Of a stretch of DNA of 44,517 bases, positions 25,555-34,242 are shown one piece after another. Source of the stretch: Polyangium fumosum (lineage in GTDB: Bacteria > Myxococcota_A > Polyangia > Polyangiales > Polyangiaceae); contig NZ_SSMQ01000090.1 of assembly GCF_005144585.1 (NCBI RefSeq), positions 1-44,517 of the forward strand, in the 5' to 3' direction. The translations under genes were made by a program, and so were the position numbers. Under the pieces are notes generated by a model that saw only the letters and a list, made by a program, of their open reading frames with translations, was not told where the DNA came from and ran no database searches. Numbering within the stretch: the first letter of the stretch is position 1; each line of letters opens with the position of its first letter.

Positions 25555-27483
25555 ATGGCCCCCCGCTCGTCCGCCGCGCCCCTCCTCGCCGCGTCCCTTT
25601 CCGCGCTCGTGCTCATCGCTTGCCGCGGCGACGGAGACAGCGTGCACGTCGACTTCCTGCACCCCGAAGTCGAGCTTTCCACGGGTGTGGACGGCCGTGT
25701 TCACCTCGACGGCGCGTTCGACTTCACGGCCACCCTCTCCACGTGGAGCGACGAGACCGAGGCCGAGATCTGGCTCGACAAACTCGACGTGACGACGCCG
25801 GACGCGACGCACGCGCCGGTCGTGGGAGAGATCCGCGTGCCCGAGGGCGCGTCTTTGTTCCCGCTCGCGGTCGGGGAGTACAGCTACAGCACAGTCCGCG
25901 TCCCCTTCACGGGCACGAGCCTGGAGATGCCGGGCGACGAACTCGCATGGCTCTGCTCGATCGGCCGGCCCATGGAGCTCCAGGGCACCGTGTACGACGC
26001 CGAGACCGGCGCCTTCCAGTCGTTTTACGACGCGGCGTCGCAGCTCCAGGGGCCGATGCACGAGATCATGTTCTCTCGCAAGGACTCCGCCTCCCGGCCG
26101 CTCCCGCCGCGCTTCGCGTCGAGCTTCCCGCAGGGCTTGGGCGACCTCACCGAGCTCGACGTCGAGCACGCGTGGGGCGGGTTCGTCCTCGGCGGCTCGC
26201 TCTTCTCGAGCCTGAACCTCGGGGATCGGCAGATCTCCGCAGACGGCGCGGGCGACGCCGTGCTCGTCCGTTTCGACGCGCAGGGAAACGTCCTGTGGGA
26301 TCACAAGTTCAGCAACATTGGCATGGAAGGGATCTCCTCCCTTTCGCAGCGCGACGGTGCGGATCTCTTCGTGGGAGGGCATTACGACTACACGATCGAT
26401 CTCGGGGCCGGCGTGCTCCAGAACCCGACCAGCGGATACGGCTCGTTCGTCGCGCGCATGTCGGAGGCGGGCACGACCGTGTGGAGCACCGGGTTCATCG
26501 AGGACGTGGCTCCTCCGCTCGCCATTTGCACCTTGCCCTACCCGCGCATCGCGGCCCGCCCGGACGGCGGCGTGAGCTTCGTGAAGAGCCTCCACGGAAC
26601 GATCTCGTTCGCCAGCGGCCCGATCGAGGTGACGCCGCCCGTGGGCGACTGCGGCCCGGACCTGCTCGTCGGTGCGTACGATGCCGAGGGCGCGCTGCTC
26701 TATGCGAGCCGCTTCGGCGACGGGTACGCGCAACAAGCCCTCGACGTCGCGGTCGACGACGAGGGCACCACCTGGCTCGTGGGGGGCTCCGTGGGCGTGC
26801 TCGATTTTGGCCATGGCCTGCCGCCGATCGTGGGGCCGTGGATCGTCTCGCCGCCGGAGACAAGGCTCTTCGTCGCGGCGTTTGATCCCCAAGGCACGCC
26901 GATCCTCGCGCGGGACCTCGGGCAGGTCCTGCTCCGTACGGACGACCAGGTGCGGCTCGCCGTGCGGCCCGGGGGCGGGGTCGTGGTGGCGGGGGCTTTT
27001 ACCGGCGTGATCGACGTCGGAATGGAGCCGCTCGTGAGCACGGGCCCGGGCAACGATGGGTTCGTCGTGGCGCTCGACGCGACCGGCAGCCCGATCTGGG
27101 GGCAGCACTTCGATCACCCGCCGAACTCGGTCGTGGAGGCGTTCACGCTCGCCGACGTGGCTGTCGCCGAGGACGGGCGTGTCGTGCTCGCGGGCCGCGC
27201 GACGTCGAGCTTCAGCGTCGGCGGGCAGCCGCTCCCGGGCGGCACCTCGACGTTTGGTGGGGGCCTCGGGAGCGCGCTGTTTGCGTTGGTCCTCGACCCC
27301 GCGGGCGCGCCGCTTGGCCATCGGGTGCTCTCGTGCAACGGGGGGCGGTTCGCCGCCCTCGATGTGGGGGCGGGCGAGGTGTCGCTCGTGAGTGCGGTCC
27401 TCGGGTATTCCGAGGGGAAGGACGGGCTCCTTCCTCGCAACGACGGTGCTTTGTGGATGGGTCGGCTCGCGCTTGATCCTTGA
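25555..27483 (+). CDS. Lipoprotein with beta-propeller-like repeats
   Basis: A 642-aa lipoprotein with lipobox L-I-A-C (C23). Residues about 30-180 form a beta-rich N-terminal domain. From about residue 200 there are six or more blade-like repeats (G-G-x-F/Y-x-x-x-I-D-L-G, F-V-A-R-M/A-L-D-A-x-G-x-x-x-W) of the SBBP/propeller kind found widely in myxobacterial surface lipoproteins. It ends W-M-G-R-L-A-L-D-P. Likely a binding or scaffolding protein at the outer membrane; the ligand is unknown. It starts 5 bp after the preceding membrane-protein gene. Confidence 0.85.
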   Translation: MAPRSSAAPLLAASLSALVLIACRGDGDSVHVDFLHPEVELSTGVDGRVHLDGAFDFTATLSTWSDETEAEIWLDKLDVTTPDATHAPVVGEIRVPEGASLFPLAVGEYSYSTVRVPFTGTSLEMPGDELAWLCSIGRPMELQGTVYDAETGAFQSFYDAASQLQGPMHEIMFSRKDSASRPLPPRFASSFPQGLGDLTELDVEHAWGGFVLGGSLFSSLNLGDRQISADGAGDAVLVRFDAQGNVLWDHKFSNIGMEGISSLSQRDGADLFVGGHYDYTIDLGAGVLQNPTSGYGSFVARMSEAGTTVWSTGFIEDVAPPLAICTLPYPRIAARPDGGVSFVKSLHGTISFASGPIEVTPPVGDCGPDLLVGAYDAEGALLYASRFGDGYAQQALDVAVDDEGTTWLVGGSVGVLDFGHGLPPIVGPWIVSPPETRLFVAAFDPQGTPILARDLGQVLLRTDDQVRLAVRPGGGVVVAGAFTGVIDVGMEPLVSTGPGNDGFVVALDATGSPIWGQHFDHPPNSVVEAFTLADVAVAEDGRVVLAGRATSSFSVGGQPLPGGTSTFGGGLGSALFALVLDPAGAPLGHRVLSCNGGRFAALDVGAGEVSLVSAVLGYSEGKDGLLPRNDGALWMGRLALDP

Positions 27484-27542
27484 GCGACGGCCCCCCGCGC
27501 TTCTTCACGAACGGTTGGTCGTCCAACGAATCGCTGGGCGCG

Positions 27543-28544
27543 TTACTTCTTGGCGGGCGCGGGGGCGGGCGCGGGCGCGGCGGCGGGCGCAGCGGGCTCG
27601 GCGCCGTGGCCGGCGTGCGGGTCGCTCGCGGCGGCCTCGGGATCGACCGAGATGCCCTTGCGGGTCGTCTTCGTCAGCGGGCCTTCGAGGGGCTTGCCGT
27701 CCTTGTCGACGAGCTCGACCGTCACCTCGTAGTCGCCCTTCGGCAGGTTCTTCGCGACCTTCGGGGCCCACGTGGTGAACTCGCCCGTGAGCGGCGTGGC
27801 GAGGCCTGCACCGGCGATCGTGTATTTGACCTTCTCGCCTTTGTCGAGCGCCGTGCCGAAGAGATAGAAATCGAGGAGCAGCTCCTTGCCCATCGCGCCC
27901 TTGTTTTCGCCCTTGGGTCGGCTGTAGACGACGTGGGGCTTCTTCGGGTCGAACGTGCTCTTGCCCTTCTTGCCGACCCAGAACGTCACGAGCTGCTGCG
28001 CGCCCTTGCCCTTGACCGACTCGTGCGTCGCGCGGCTCGCGAACGCGACGAGCGTGTGCTCGCCCTCCTTGAGCTCGGTGCCCGCGGGCAGCAGCTCGGA
28101 GACCTTCACGGGCTTCTTCGTGTCGTAAATCGCCTTGTACGGGAGGTCGTCGAGGATCAGGTGGACGTGCGGCCCCTTCTCGACCGTGGCCCAGTCCTTC
28201 ACGTCGAGCTTGATCTCGAAGTCCTTCGCCTTGGCCAGGTCCCCGACCGACGCGTCGTTCTTCGGCGCCGTGATCTTCACGCTCGGCAGCGGGTTCGGGT
28301 CCTCGCTCGGCTTCATGTCCTCGACGACGGGCGGCGGCGGCGCGGGCTTCGCCTCGGTCGTCGTGGTCGTGGCCGTCGTCGTCGCGGCCGTCGTGGCCGC
28401 GGGCTCGGGCGTCTTCGTGGCCGTCGTCTCCGCCGGCTTCGCCTCGTCCTGCGACGGTTCCTTCACCTCGGTCTCCGCGCCGCCGCACGCGAAAGCGCTC
28501 ACGACGAGGGAGAGCATCCCGACAAACGATACCGTGGTTTTCAT
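27543..28544 (-). CDS. Lipoprotein with His-containing core and His/Gly tail
   Basis: A 333-aa lipoprotein: lipobox S-A-F-A-C (C20), then a Thr/Ala/Pro linker to about residue 85. The core (about 88-290) contains G-P-H-V-H-L-I-L-D-D-L-P-Y-K-A-I-Y, a later G-E-H-T-L-V-A-F and T-H-E-S-V-K, and an Ig-like end (L-V-D-K-D-G-K-P). H126 and H128, with the T-H-E segment, could bind a metal. The C-terminus has D-P-H-A-G-H-G and an Ala/Pro tail. AGAGGGG upstream of the ATG serves as ribosome site. The family is unnamed to me; a copper or other metal role is speculation. The 242 bp upstream of it (28545-28786) hold no gene I can support. Confidence 0.8.
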   Translation of the reverse strand: MKTTVSFVGMLSLVVSAFACGGAETEVKEPSQDEAKPAETTATKTPEPAATTAATTTATTTTTEAKPAPPPPVVEDMKPSEDPNPLPSVKITAPKNDASVGDLAKAKDFEIKLDVKDWATVEKGPHVHLILDDLPYKAIYDTKKPVKVSELLPAGTELKEGEHTLVAFASRATHESVKGKGAQQLVTFWVGKKGKSTFDPKKPHVVYSRPKGENKGAMGKELLLDFYLFGTALDKGEKVKYTIAGAGLATPLTGEFTTWAPKVAKNLPKGDYEVTVELVDKDGKPLEGPLTKTTRKGISVDPEAAASDPHAGHGAEPAAPAAAPAPAPAPAKK

Positions 28545-28786
28545 GGCTCGCCCCTCTAACGCGGAGGCGGGCCCGCGTCGAGGGTCGATGACGGGTTTTT
28601 CGTCCCCCGTGCCCTCCGTTCAGCGGGCGCTGTCACGCGTGTCCCGCGCGTCTACGGAAATCCCCGAGGCCTCGCTGCGGGGCGCGGGGGACGCGTTGCT
28701 CCGAGGGCGGCCATGACGTACCCGCCATCGATGGCCCCGAAACGCGCGCCGCGCCGAGGAGGTTTTCCCGGGCGTGGTCCCGACCG

Positions 28787-29404
28787 TCAGAAGAAAAATG
28801 CCGAGCAGCATCCCTCGAGATTGTCGCATTTGCCCGTCGGCTCCGTGCACGTCCCGAGCAGCGACACATCCGAGCGGCAGGTGCACTGCCACGTCCCGTC
28901 GCCGAGGCGCGTGCACGACGTGCGCAGCTCGCCGACCCCTGCGCAGAACGTCGAGCTCGTACACGCGTCGGACGCGTTCGTGCCACTTTGCCCCGTGCAC
29001 GCGGCCGTATCACTCCGCGTTTGTCCCTGCGCGCAGGCCCGGAACGCGTCCTCCTCGGCCTTGCAGCCGGCCGGCGGCACGACCTGCGTCGGCAGACACG
29101 TGAAATCGGCTTTCTGATCGGCCCAGCAGCCGAGCAGCGTTTCGAACGCGCTTTCGCACGCCTCGTCCGCGCGGAGGTAGTCCGCGCAATCTTTCGCGCA
29201 GCTCGGCCACACGAAGCATTTGATCTGCGAGACGTGGTCGCAAAGCTCGCCGCACCTCGCCGGGGGCAACTTCGGCTCGCCGCCGCCGCTGCCGCCCGAG
29301 CCGCTCGTCGTCGTCGAAGAGGGAGGGGGCTCCTCCGCGCCGCACGCGAAAAGCCCCAGCGAGGTCCCGAAGACGAGGATTGTCCAGACAATTCCGATCC
29401 GCAT
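28787..29404 (-). CDS. Small Cys-rich lipoprotein
   Basis: A 205-aa lipoprotein with lipobox G-L-F-A-C (C21) and a Ser/Thr/Gly linker. The body carries about 20 cysteines in helical-looking pairs (C-G-E-L-C-D-H, C-A-K-D-C-A-D-Y-L, A-C-E-S-A-F, C-T-C-R-S-D) and ends C-C-S-A-F-F-F. Such disulfide-stapled lipoproteins are frequent in myxobacteria and have no assigned function. No ribosome site precedes the ATG, but a TATAGT hexamer ends 6 nt before it. Confidence 0.8.
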   Translation of the reverse strand: MRIGIVWTILVFGTSLGLFACGAEEPPPSSTTTSGSGGSGGGEPKLPPARCGELCDHVSQIKCFVWPSCAKDCADYLRADEACESAFETLLGCWADQKADFTCLPTQVVPPAGCKAEEDAFRACAQGQTRSDTAACTGQSGTNASDACTSSTFCAGVGELRTSCTRLGDGTWQCTCRSDVSLLGTCTEPTGKCDNLEGCCSAFFF

Positions 29405-29410
29405 CGAGCG

Positions 29411-29416
29411 ACTATA
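29411..29416 (-). promoter_or_regulatory. Candidate -10 hexamer of the Cys-rich lipoprotein gene
   Basis: Minus-strand TATAGT (5 of 6 matches to the consensus) lies 6 nt before the ATG at 29404, in the 45-bp gap after the M28 peptidase gene. The -35 region is weak. It suggests a separate, leaderless transcript. Confidence 0.4.
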
Positions 29417-29449
29417 GGCCGGCGCGGGCTTCCCGGAAAAGCGTGTTGC

Positions 29450-30967
29450 TCAGCGCTTCCGGAGCTCTTCTGGCACGCGGGCAAACGTCTCGGGGGCTTC
29501 GGCAGCCGCCCATGCGACCGTGGCCACAGCCCCGACGACCTGATCGAGGTCCTCCTTCGTGACCTTGTCGAGCGTGTCGTTCGCCGTGTGGTGGACGTCG
29601 AAGTAGTTCGTCGCGTCCTGGTGCAGATCCACGATCGGCACGGCCGCGGCGTGCAGCGGGATGAGGTCGGCGCCGCCGCGCGCCGGGGCCTTGTCGTACT
29701 GGATCCCGAGCGGCGAAACCAGGCTCGCGATCCGCTCGGCCACGGGCCGCGAGGCGTCGGCGACGAGGAAGCGCGTCGTGTGCACGCGGCCGGAGCCGAG
29801 ATCGATCTCCAGGGCGAGCTGGTGCTTGTCGAGCTCGGCCGCGTGGTCCTTCGCGTACGCGACCGCGCCGCGCAGGCCGTTCTCCTCGTTGGCGAAGAGC
29901 ACCACGCGGATCGTGCGTCGCGGCCGCGTGCCGAGGCCGAGCACGAGCCGCGCGGCCTCGACGACCGCCGCGCACCCGGCGCCGTCGTCGATCGCGCCTT
30001 GCCCGAGGTCCCACGCGTCGAGGTGCGCGCCGAGGAGGACGATCTCGTCGGGCTTCTCGCGCCCCTTCACCTCGCCGATCACGTTCGCGCTCTCGGCGTC
30101 GGGCAGGAGCTTCGCCCCGAGCGAGAAGCTCACGCGCACGGGTTTGCCCTGACCGACCAGCCGTGCAAGCAGCTCCGCATCGGGTACGGCGAGTGCAGCG
30201 GCCGGGATCTTGGGGACGTCTTTCTCGTAGCCCATGGCGCCCGTGTGGGGGAGCCGATCGTGATCGGTGCCGATCGAGCGGAGGAGCACGCCGATCGCGC
30301 CTTTTTTGGCGGCGGCGACGGCGCCGCGGTGACGGATGCCGGCGACCTTGCCGTAGCCCGAGCCGTCGCTCGTGCGGGTCATGGGGGCGGAGAAAAAGAC
30401 GATCTTGCCTTTGACCTTGGCCTCGTCCATCGCCGCCATCGCGTCGAGCGACTCGACCATGACGATCTCGCCTTCGAGCCCTTTCGGCGGCGTCCCGACG
30501 CTCCCACCGAGCGCGGTGATCGCGAGCGTGTGCGCGTACGGCGCGACGAGCCGGCCGCTCTCCTGGCCACGCTCCCAATGCGGGACCATGACCTTTTCGG
30601 CGCGCACATTCTCGAGCCCCTTGTCCTTCAGGGTCCGGAGGGCCCAGGCGACGGCGGCCTTGTCCCCGAGCGACCCCGCGAGCCTCGGCCCGACCTCGTC
30701 GACGAGCGAACGAACCATGTCGTACGCGCGCGAGTCGGTCTGCGCGGCGCTCTGGAGTTTGTCGACGTTCGGATCACGGGGAACGACCGCGGGGGCGGCG
30801 GCGGACGCAGAGGCGGAGGCGGTCGCAGGCGCGGCGGCGGAGGCGGTCGTGGTCGCTGGCGCGGGAACGGCAGCGGGTGGAGCGGCGCGCTCGGGTGTCG
30901 GGATTTCCGCGGCCGAGCAGGCCGTGAGCGAGAGCGTGGCGAGGAGGAGGGCGCTTCGGGCAGACAT
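29450..30967 (-). CDS. M28-family zinc metallopeptidase lipoprotein (carboxypeptidase Q-like)
   Basis: A 505-aa exopeptidase. Lipobox L-T-A-C (C17) and an Ala-rich linker are followed by the N-terminal part of the catalytic domain from about residue 65, then a PA-like insert (about 150-260; K-G-K-I-V-F-F, K-K-G-A-I-G-V-L-L-R). M28 metal motifs: H315-x-D317, D-D-G-A-G (D327/D328), E361-E362 (general base and ligand), D389 and H459/H460 in D-V-H-H-T-A-N-D-T. All five zinc positions are present, so it should be active on N-terminal residues or dipeptides outside the cytoplasm. It diverges from the diiron/CHAT-like operon across 163 bp. Confidence 0.92.
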   Translation of the reverse strand: MSARSALLLATLSLTACSAAEIPTPERAAPPAAVPAPATTTASAAAPATASASASAAAPAVVPRDPNVDKLQSAAQTDSRAYDMVRSLVDEVGPRLAGSLGDKAAVAWALRTLKDKGLENVRAEKVMVPHWERGQESGRLVAPYAHTLAITALGGSVGTPPKGLEGEIVMVESLDAMAAMDEAKVKGKIVFFSAPMTRTSDGSGYGKVAGIRHRGAVAAAKKGAIGVLLRSIGTDHDRLPHTGAMGYEKDVPKIPAAALAVPDAELLARLVGQGKPVRVSFSLGAKLLPDAESANVIGEVKGREKPDEIVLLGAHLDAWDLGQGAIDDGAGCAAVVEAARLVLGLGTRPRRTIRVVLFANEENGLRGAVAYAKDHAAELDKHQLALEIDLGSGRVHTTRFLVADASRPVAERIASLVSPLGIQYDKAPARGGADLIPLHAAAVPIVDLHQDATNYFDVHHTANDTLDKVTKEDLDQVVGAVATVAWAAAEAPETFARVPEELRKR

Positions 30968-31079
30968 CGCGGGGCGCGAGTTTGGCGCAAGTCGCGGGAG
31001 ATGAAAATGGCTGGATCACGCTCGGCGGAAGCCTCTTCCTCGGAGCATCCGGCTTGCCGTGATTGTCCGGAGCATCGCG

Positions 31080-31108
31080 TTGACCGGGCAAGGGCGTGAG
31101 GGTACCCT
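31080..31108 (+). promoter_or_regulatory. Sigma70-like promoter of the diiron/CHAT-like/lipoprotein operon
   Basis: TTGACC at 31080-31085 and TACCCT at 31103-31108 have an ideal 17-bp spacer, with transcription predicted near 31115. It favours the ATG at 31131 over the upstream ATG at 31059, which would lie before the promoter. Confidence 0.5.
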
Positions 31109-31130
31109 CGAATCGTCCCTGGAGTCGGCC

Positions 31131-31946
31131 ATGCAGACCTCCCACGAACGCCCCGCCCTCAAGCCTCGTGATCCCGGCCTCGACTTCGACGAGACCGTCC
31201 CGCGCCACTGGTTCGGGGGCAACGCGCTCGCCACGCACATCGCGAACGGTGTCAATCTGCTGTTCCCGGCGGGCGAGCGTTTCTTCGTGCGCAGCGTCCA
31301 CCATTACCTCGACAAACTCGACGACCCCGAGCTCCGCGCCCAGGTGAAGGGCTTCTTCGCCCAGGAGGGCCGCCACGCCCGGACGCACGAGCGCTTCTTC
31401 GAGCGCCTGGAGGAGCAAGGCTACGAGATCCAGCCCTTCCTCCGCGTCTACGAGAAGATCGCGTACGGCGTCCTCGAACCTGCGTTCCCCCCGGCCTTCC
31501 GCCTCTCCGTCACCGCCGCGGCCGAGCATTTCACTGCCATCATGGCCGAGAATGCGCTCCGCGAGCGGTTCCTCGATCGAGCCCACCCGGCGCTGCGCGA
31601 CCTCTTGTTCTGGCACGCCGCCGAGGAGATCGAGCACCGCGCCGTCGCCTTCGACGTGCTCGGGAAGGTCGCGCCGAGTTATGCCCTGCGCGTCGCCGGC
31701 ATGGCCCTCGCTGCCTCCACGCTCGCGGCGTTCTGGATCGCCGGGACGCTCGTGCTCCTCGATCAGGACCGCCGCCGCGGGGATGTCGACCTCCGGGCCG
31801 AGCTTCGAAAGCTCCGCGAGCATCCGATTGGCCAGCGGGTCTTCGTGCGGGGCATCAAGTCGTATCTCCGGCGCGATTTTCATCCGCTCGAGGCCGAGAT
31901 CGACGGCCTCGCGCGTCAATGGCTCGAAGCGAAGGGCATGGCATGA
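31131..31946 (+). CDS. Predicted diiron protein, PF10118 'metal-dependent hydrolase' family
   Basis: A 271-aa all-helical protein. Ligand-type residues follow the PF10118 pattern: E49 (A-G-E-R), E79 with H82 (Q-E-G-R-H-A-R-T-H), E132 (A-A-E-H-F) and E165-E166-x2-H169 (A-A-E-E-I-E-H-R-A). This is a ferritin-like two-metal arrangement. A hydrophobic segment at about 190-211 may be buried or membrane-associated. The family name says hydrolase, but no reaction is proven to my knowledge. The start at 31131 has GGAG 6 nt upstream. The stop overlaps the next gene's ATG (ATGA). Confidence 0.8.
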   Translation: MQTSHERPALKPRDPGLDFDETVPRHWFGGNALATHIANGVNLLFPAGERFFVRSVHHYLDKLDDPELRAQVKGFFAQEGRHARTHERFFERLEEQGYEIQPFLRVYEKIAYGVLEPAFPPAFRLSVTAAAEHFTAIMAENALRERFLDRAHPALRDLLFWHAAEEIEHRAVAFDVLGKVAPSYALRVAGMALAASTLAAFWIAGTLVLLDQDRRRGDVDLRAELRKLREHPIGQRVFVRGIKSYLRRDFHPLEAEIDGLARQWLEAKGMA

Positions 31947-32590
31947 CGTTGCCCGTCGAGATCGGCTCGCGGATCGAGCGCCGCGTCCTCTCGATCGACA
32001 GCGCGTACGACGAGGACACCGTCGAGGTCCAGCGGATGCGGGATTCGCTGTATGCGGGCCTCGGCGGCCGCGTCGTGCGCTTCGGGCGCACGCTCACCGA
32101 GCGCAGCACTGTCCTCGCGGCCCTCCGCGTCGCCGCGGAGGAGGCGCGACCTTATGCGGCGATCCTCGTGACCTCGCACGGCGAGCCGAGCCGCGTCCTC
32201 GACACGAATTCGCCCAAGGGCCTGCTCCTCGCCGACGACTTTCCCGAGGACGAGCTGCGGCTCTGGGCGGAGAACCGCGCGTTGCATTTCATGTGCTGCG
32301 ACACGGGCGCGGGCCCGCTCCTCGCGCGGCTCGCGGGGCTCGGCGCGCGCCTCGTCGTCGGGTTCGAGGGCAAACCGCGCTGGCATTCGCCGGAGGGCCG
32401 GCAGCGGTGGCGCGAGTTCGACGCCGAGACCGTGCGCGCGGTGATTGACACGCTCGATCCGAAGGCGGTGGACGAGATTCGCGTGCGCTGGCTCGGCCTC
32501 GTCGAGGCGTGGCTCGTGACGGCGCCGCCGGGGTACGCGCAGGACCTCCGGGACATGCGGCAGACGCTCGGGACGATGGTGATTCTCTGA
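31943..32590 (+). CDS. Compact CHAT/caspase-like putative cysteine peptidase
   Basis: A 215-aa protein translated from the ATGA overlap with the diiron gene. Residues about 70-82 read A-A-I-L-V-T-S-H-G-E (H79) and residues about 113-124 read A-L-H-F-M-C-C-D-T-G-A-G (C118/C119). Then comes G-L-G-A-R-L-V-V-G-F. The order strand-H-G, acidic surface loop, strand-C-x-T-G, G-A-x-x-V-V-G matches the core of CHAT/caspase-like domains (His-Cys dyad), but the protein has almost nothing else: no TPR, sensor or cleavable pro-domain. The call rests on motif pattern only; a non-peptidase Rossmannoid fold is possible. Its TGA overlaps the next ATG (TGATG). Confidence 0.6.
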   Translation: MTLPVEIGSRIERRVLSIDSAYDEDTVEVQRMRDSLYAGLGGRVVRFGRTLTERSTVLAALRVAAEEARPYAAILVTSHGEPSRVLDTNSPKGLLLADDFPEDELRLWAENRALHFMCCDTGAGPLLARLAGLGARLVVGFEGKPRWHSPEGRQRWREFDAETVRAVIDTLDPKAVDEIRVRWLGLVEAWLVTAPPGYAQDLRDMRQTLGTMVIL

Positions 32591-34185
32591 TGCGAATCAA
32601 ACACGCTGCACGATGGTTCCTCGCCGCGGCGGCGCTCGTGCTGCCGCTGTCCGGCTGCGGGGGCACGCGGATGATCGGGAGCGGCCCGCACGCGTACGGG
32701 GACGCCGCGCCCGAGGGCATCCGGTATCACCTGCCGAAGACGCTGATCGAGGTCAGCGTCCGGACCACGCTCACGTCGCGGCGGAGCGTCTCGTACGAGA
32801 AAAACGACGCGGGGCTCTACGAGTTCAAGGTGAAGAGCCTGCCCTTCGACGTCGAAGAGAGCGCGGCGACGGTCACGGTCTTGCACGTGCCGGACACGCG
32901 TGCGTTTTATGCGCTCCACCTCGAACCGGGCCGCACGTCCGACGATTCGCTGGCCGTCGAGACGTATGGCAATGGCTTGCTCAAGTCCATCAACATGGAG
33001 AGCGCGGGGCGTGAAGGGCAGGTCGTCACCGATACGCTCGAAGCGGCGGCCACGATCGCGGGATTTCTCGTGGGGCTCGCGGACCGCGGGACCGAGGCCG
33101 CGCGGACGAGCGTCTGCGGAAAACTCCGCGCCGATCCCTCCGCGGCGAAATTCCCCTGCGAGGACCTCGAAGGGTTGCCGATGCAGACCTTGTATTTCCT
33201 CGCGGCGAGCGCGGAGGGGCGCAAGCTCTTCTTGCGCGGCCACGAGCTCGACGCGGTCGCGAGCGAGCGCAGGAAAACGAAGAAGGAGGTCGAGGATCGG
33301 ATCGGCGCCGCGGACGCGAAAGAGCTCGCCGCGCTCGAATCGAAGCGCGCCATGCTCGACGCCTCGCTCCGCGCGGCCCTCGACGAGCACAAGGAGGTGC
33401 GCGCCGCGTTCGAGGCCCGGCTCCAGGCCTTCGCCGAGGAGCAACGGTTCGCGCCGGCGTCGATCACGCGGGACGTCGTGCGCGTCTTCGACGTCGCGGA
33501 GATCCCCGAGGAGGCCACGCTGCCCGAGGGCACGAAATCGGCCGACGTGCCGGCGAAGCTCGCGCAGCACCCGGCCATGCGGGAGCTCTGGAACGCGACC
33601 CGGATCGCGATCGCATTGACCCCCGATCGCGGCGCGCCGCCGAAAAACCCGAAGGGCGCGGCGCCGGCCGAGGAAGAGGCGGAAGGGCGCGTGTTTTATC
33701 GTCCGTCGCGCGCGGCCACGCTGCGGCTGCTCTCGCAAGGGAAAGTCGCGGATCCGGAGGAAGCGCGCATCGGGGAGTCGTATGAGGGGATTCGAATCGT
33801 CGACGCCAGGATCATCGACGTGATGGATCCCCGCGAGCCGGCGGCGACGATCTCCTTTGATCCGGCCGCGTTCGCCAAGCGCAGGCTCGCGCTCGGGTTC
33901 GACACGAAAGGTCGCCTCGTCCGGCTGGAGCAGAGCAGCGCCTCGACCTTCCCCAGCGCGACCGGCGCGGTCGCGGACGGCCTCGCCAGCGCGAGCGGCG
34001 CGCTCGGGTTCGCCAGTATCGTGGACAGCGCTGCGACAGAGGAAACGCTCTCCACGGTCGACACCCTCGTGCGGCTCGAGCGGCTGCGCAGGCAGAAGCA
34101 AACGCTCGATGTGCAGATCCAGGCGCTCGAAACGCAAAAAGCGATCGCATCGAAGAAACGCGCCGCGCCGCCGGCCGCGCCCTGA
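32590..34185 (+). CDS. Large lipoprotein of unknown function, third gene of the CHAT-like operon
   Basis: A 531-aa lipoprotein: lipobox L-S-G-C (C23), translation re-initiating at TGATG. Residues about 45-170 look beta-rich (L-I-E-V-S-V-R-T-T-L, D-T-R-A-F-Y-A-L-H-L-E-P). Residues about 200-300 form a helical, partly coiled region (K-T-K-K-E-V-E-D-R, A-L-E-S-K-R-A-M-L). The remainder includes a second beta block and a C-terminal coiled coil (L-R-R-Q-K-Q-T-L-D-V-Q-I-Q-A-L). No known domain is recognised. Strict coupling to a cytoplasmic CHAT-like protein suggests that the lipoprotein is either a substrate-linked partner or an outer-membrane anchor exported separately. Confidence 0.8.
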   Translation: MRIKHAARWFLAAAALVLPLSGCGGTRMIGSGPHAYGDAAPEGIRYHLPKTLIEVSVRTTLTSRRSVSYEKNDAGLYEFKVKSLPFDVEESAATVTVLHVPDTRAFYALHLEPGRTSDDSLAVETYGNGLLKSINMESAGREGQVVTDTLEAAATIAGFLVGLADRGTEAARTSVCGKLRADPSAAKFPCEDLEGLPMQTLYFLAASAEGRKLFLRGHELDAVASERRKTKKEVEDRIGAADAKELAALESKRAMLDASLRAALDEHKEVRAAFEARLQAFAEEQRFAPASITRDVVRVFDVAEIPEEATLPEGTKSADVPAKLAQHPAMRELWNATRIAIALTPDRGAPPKNPKGAAPAEEEAEGRVFYRPSRAATLRLLSQGKVADPEEARIGESYEGIRIVDARIIDVMDPREPAATISFDPAAFAKRRLALGFDTKGRLVRLEQSSASTFPSATGAVADGLASASGALGFASIVDSAATEETLSTVDTLVRLERLRRQKQTLDVQIQALETQKAIASKKRAAPPAAP

Positions 34186-34242
34186 GTACAGGCCCCATGC
34201 GGCGCTGCCACGACGGCATCGCCTGCATGCCCCCGCCCGCCC

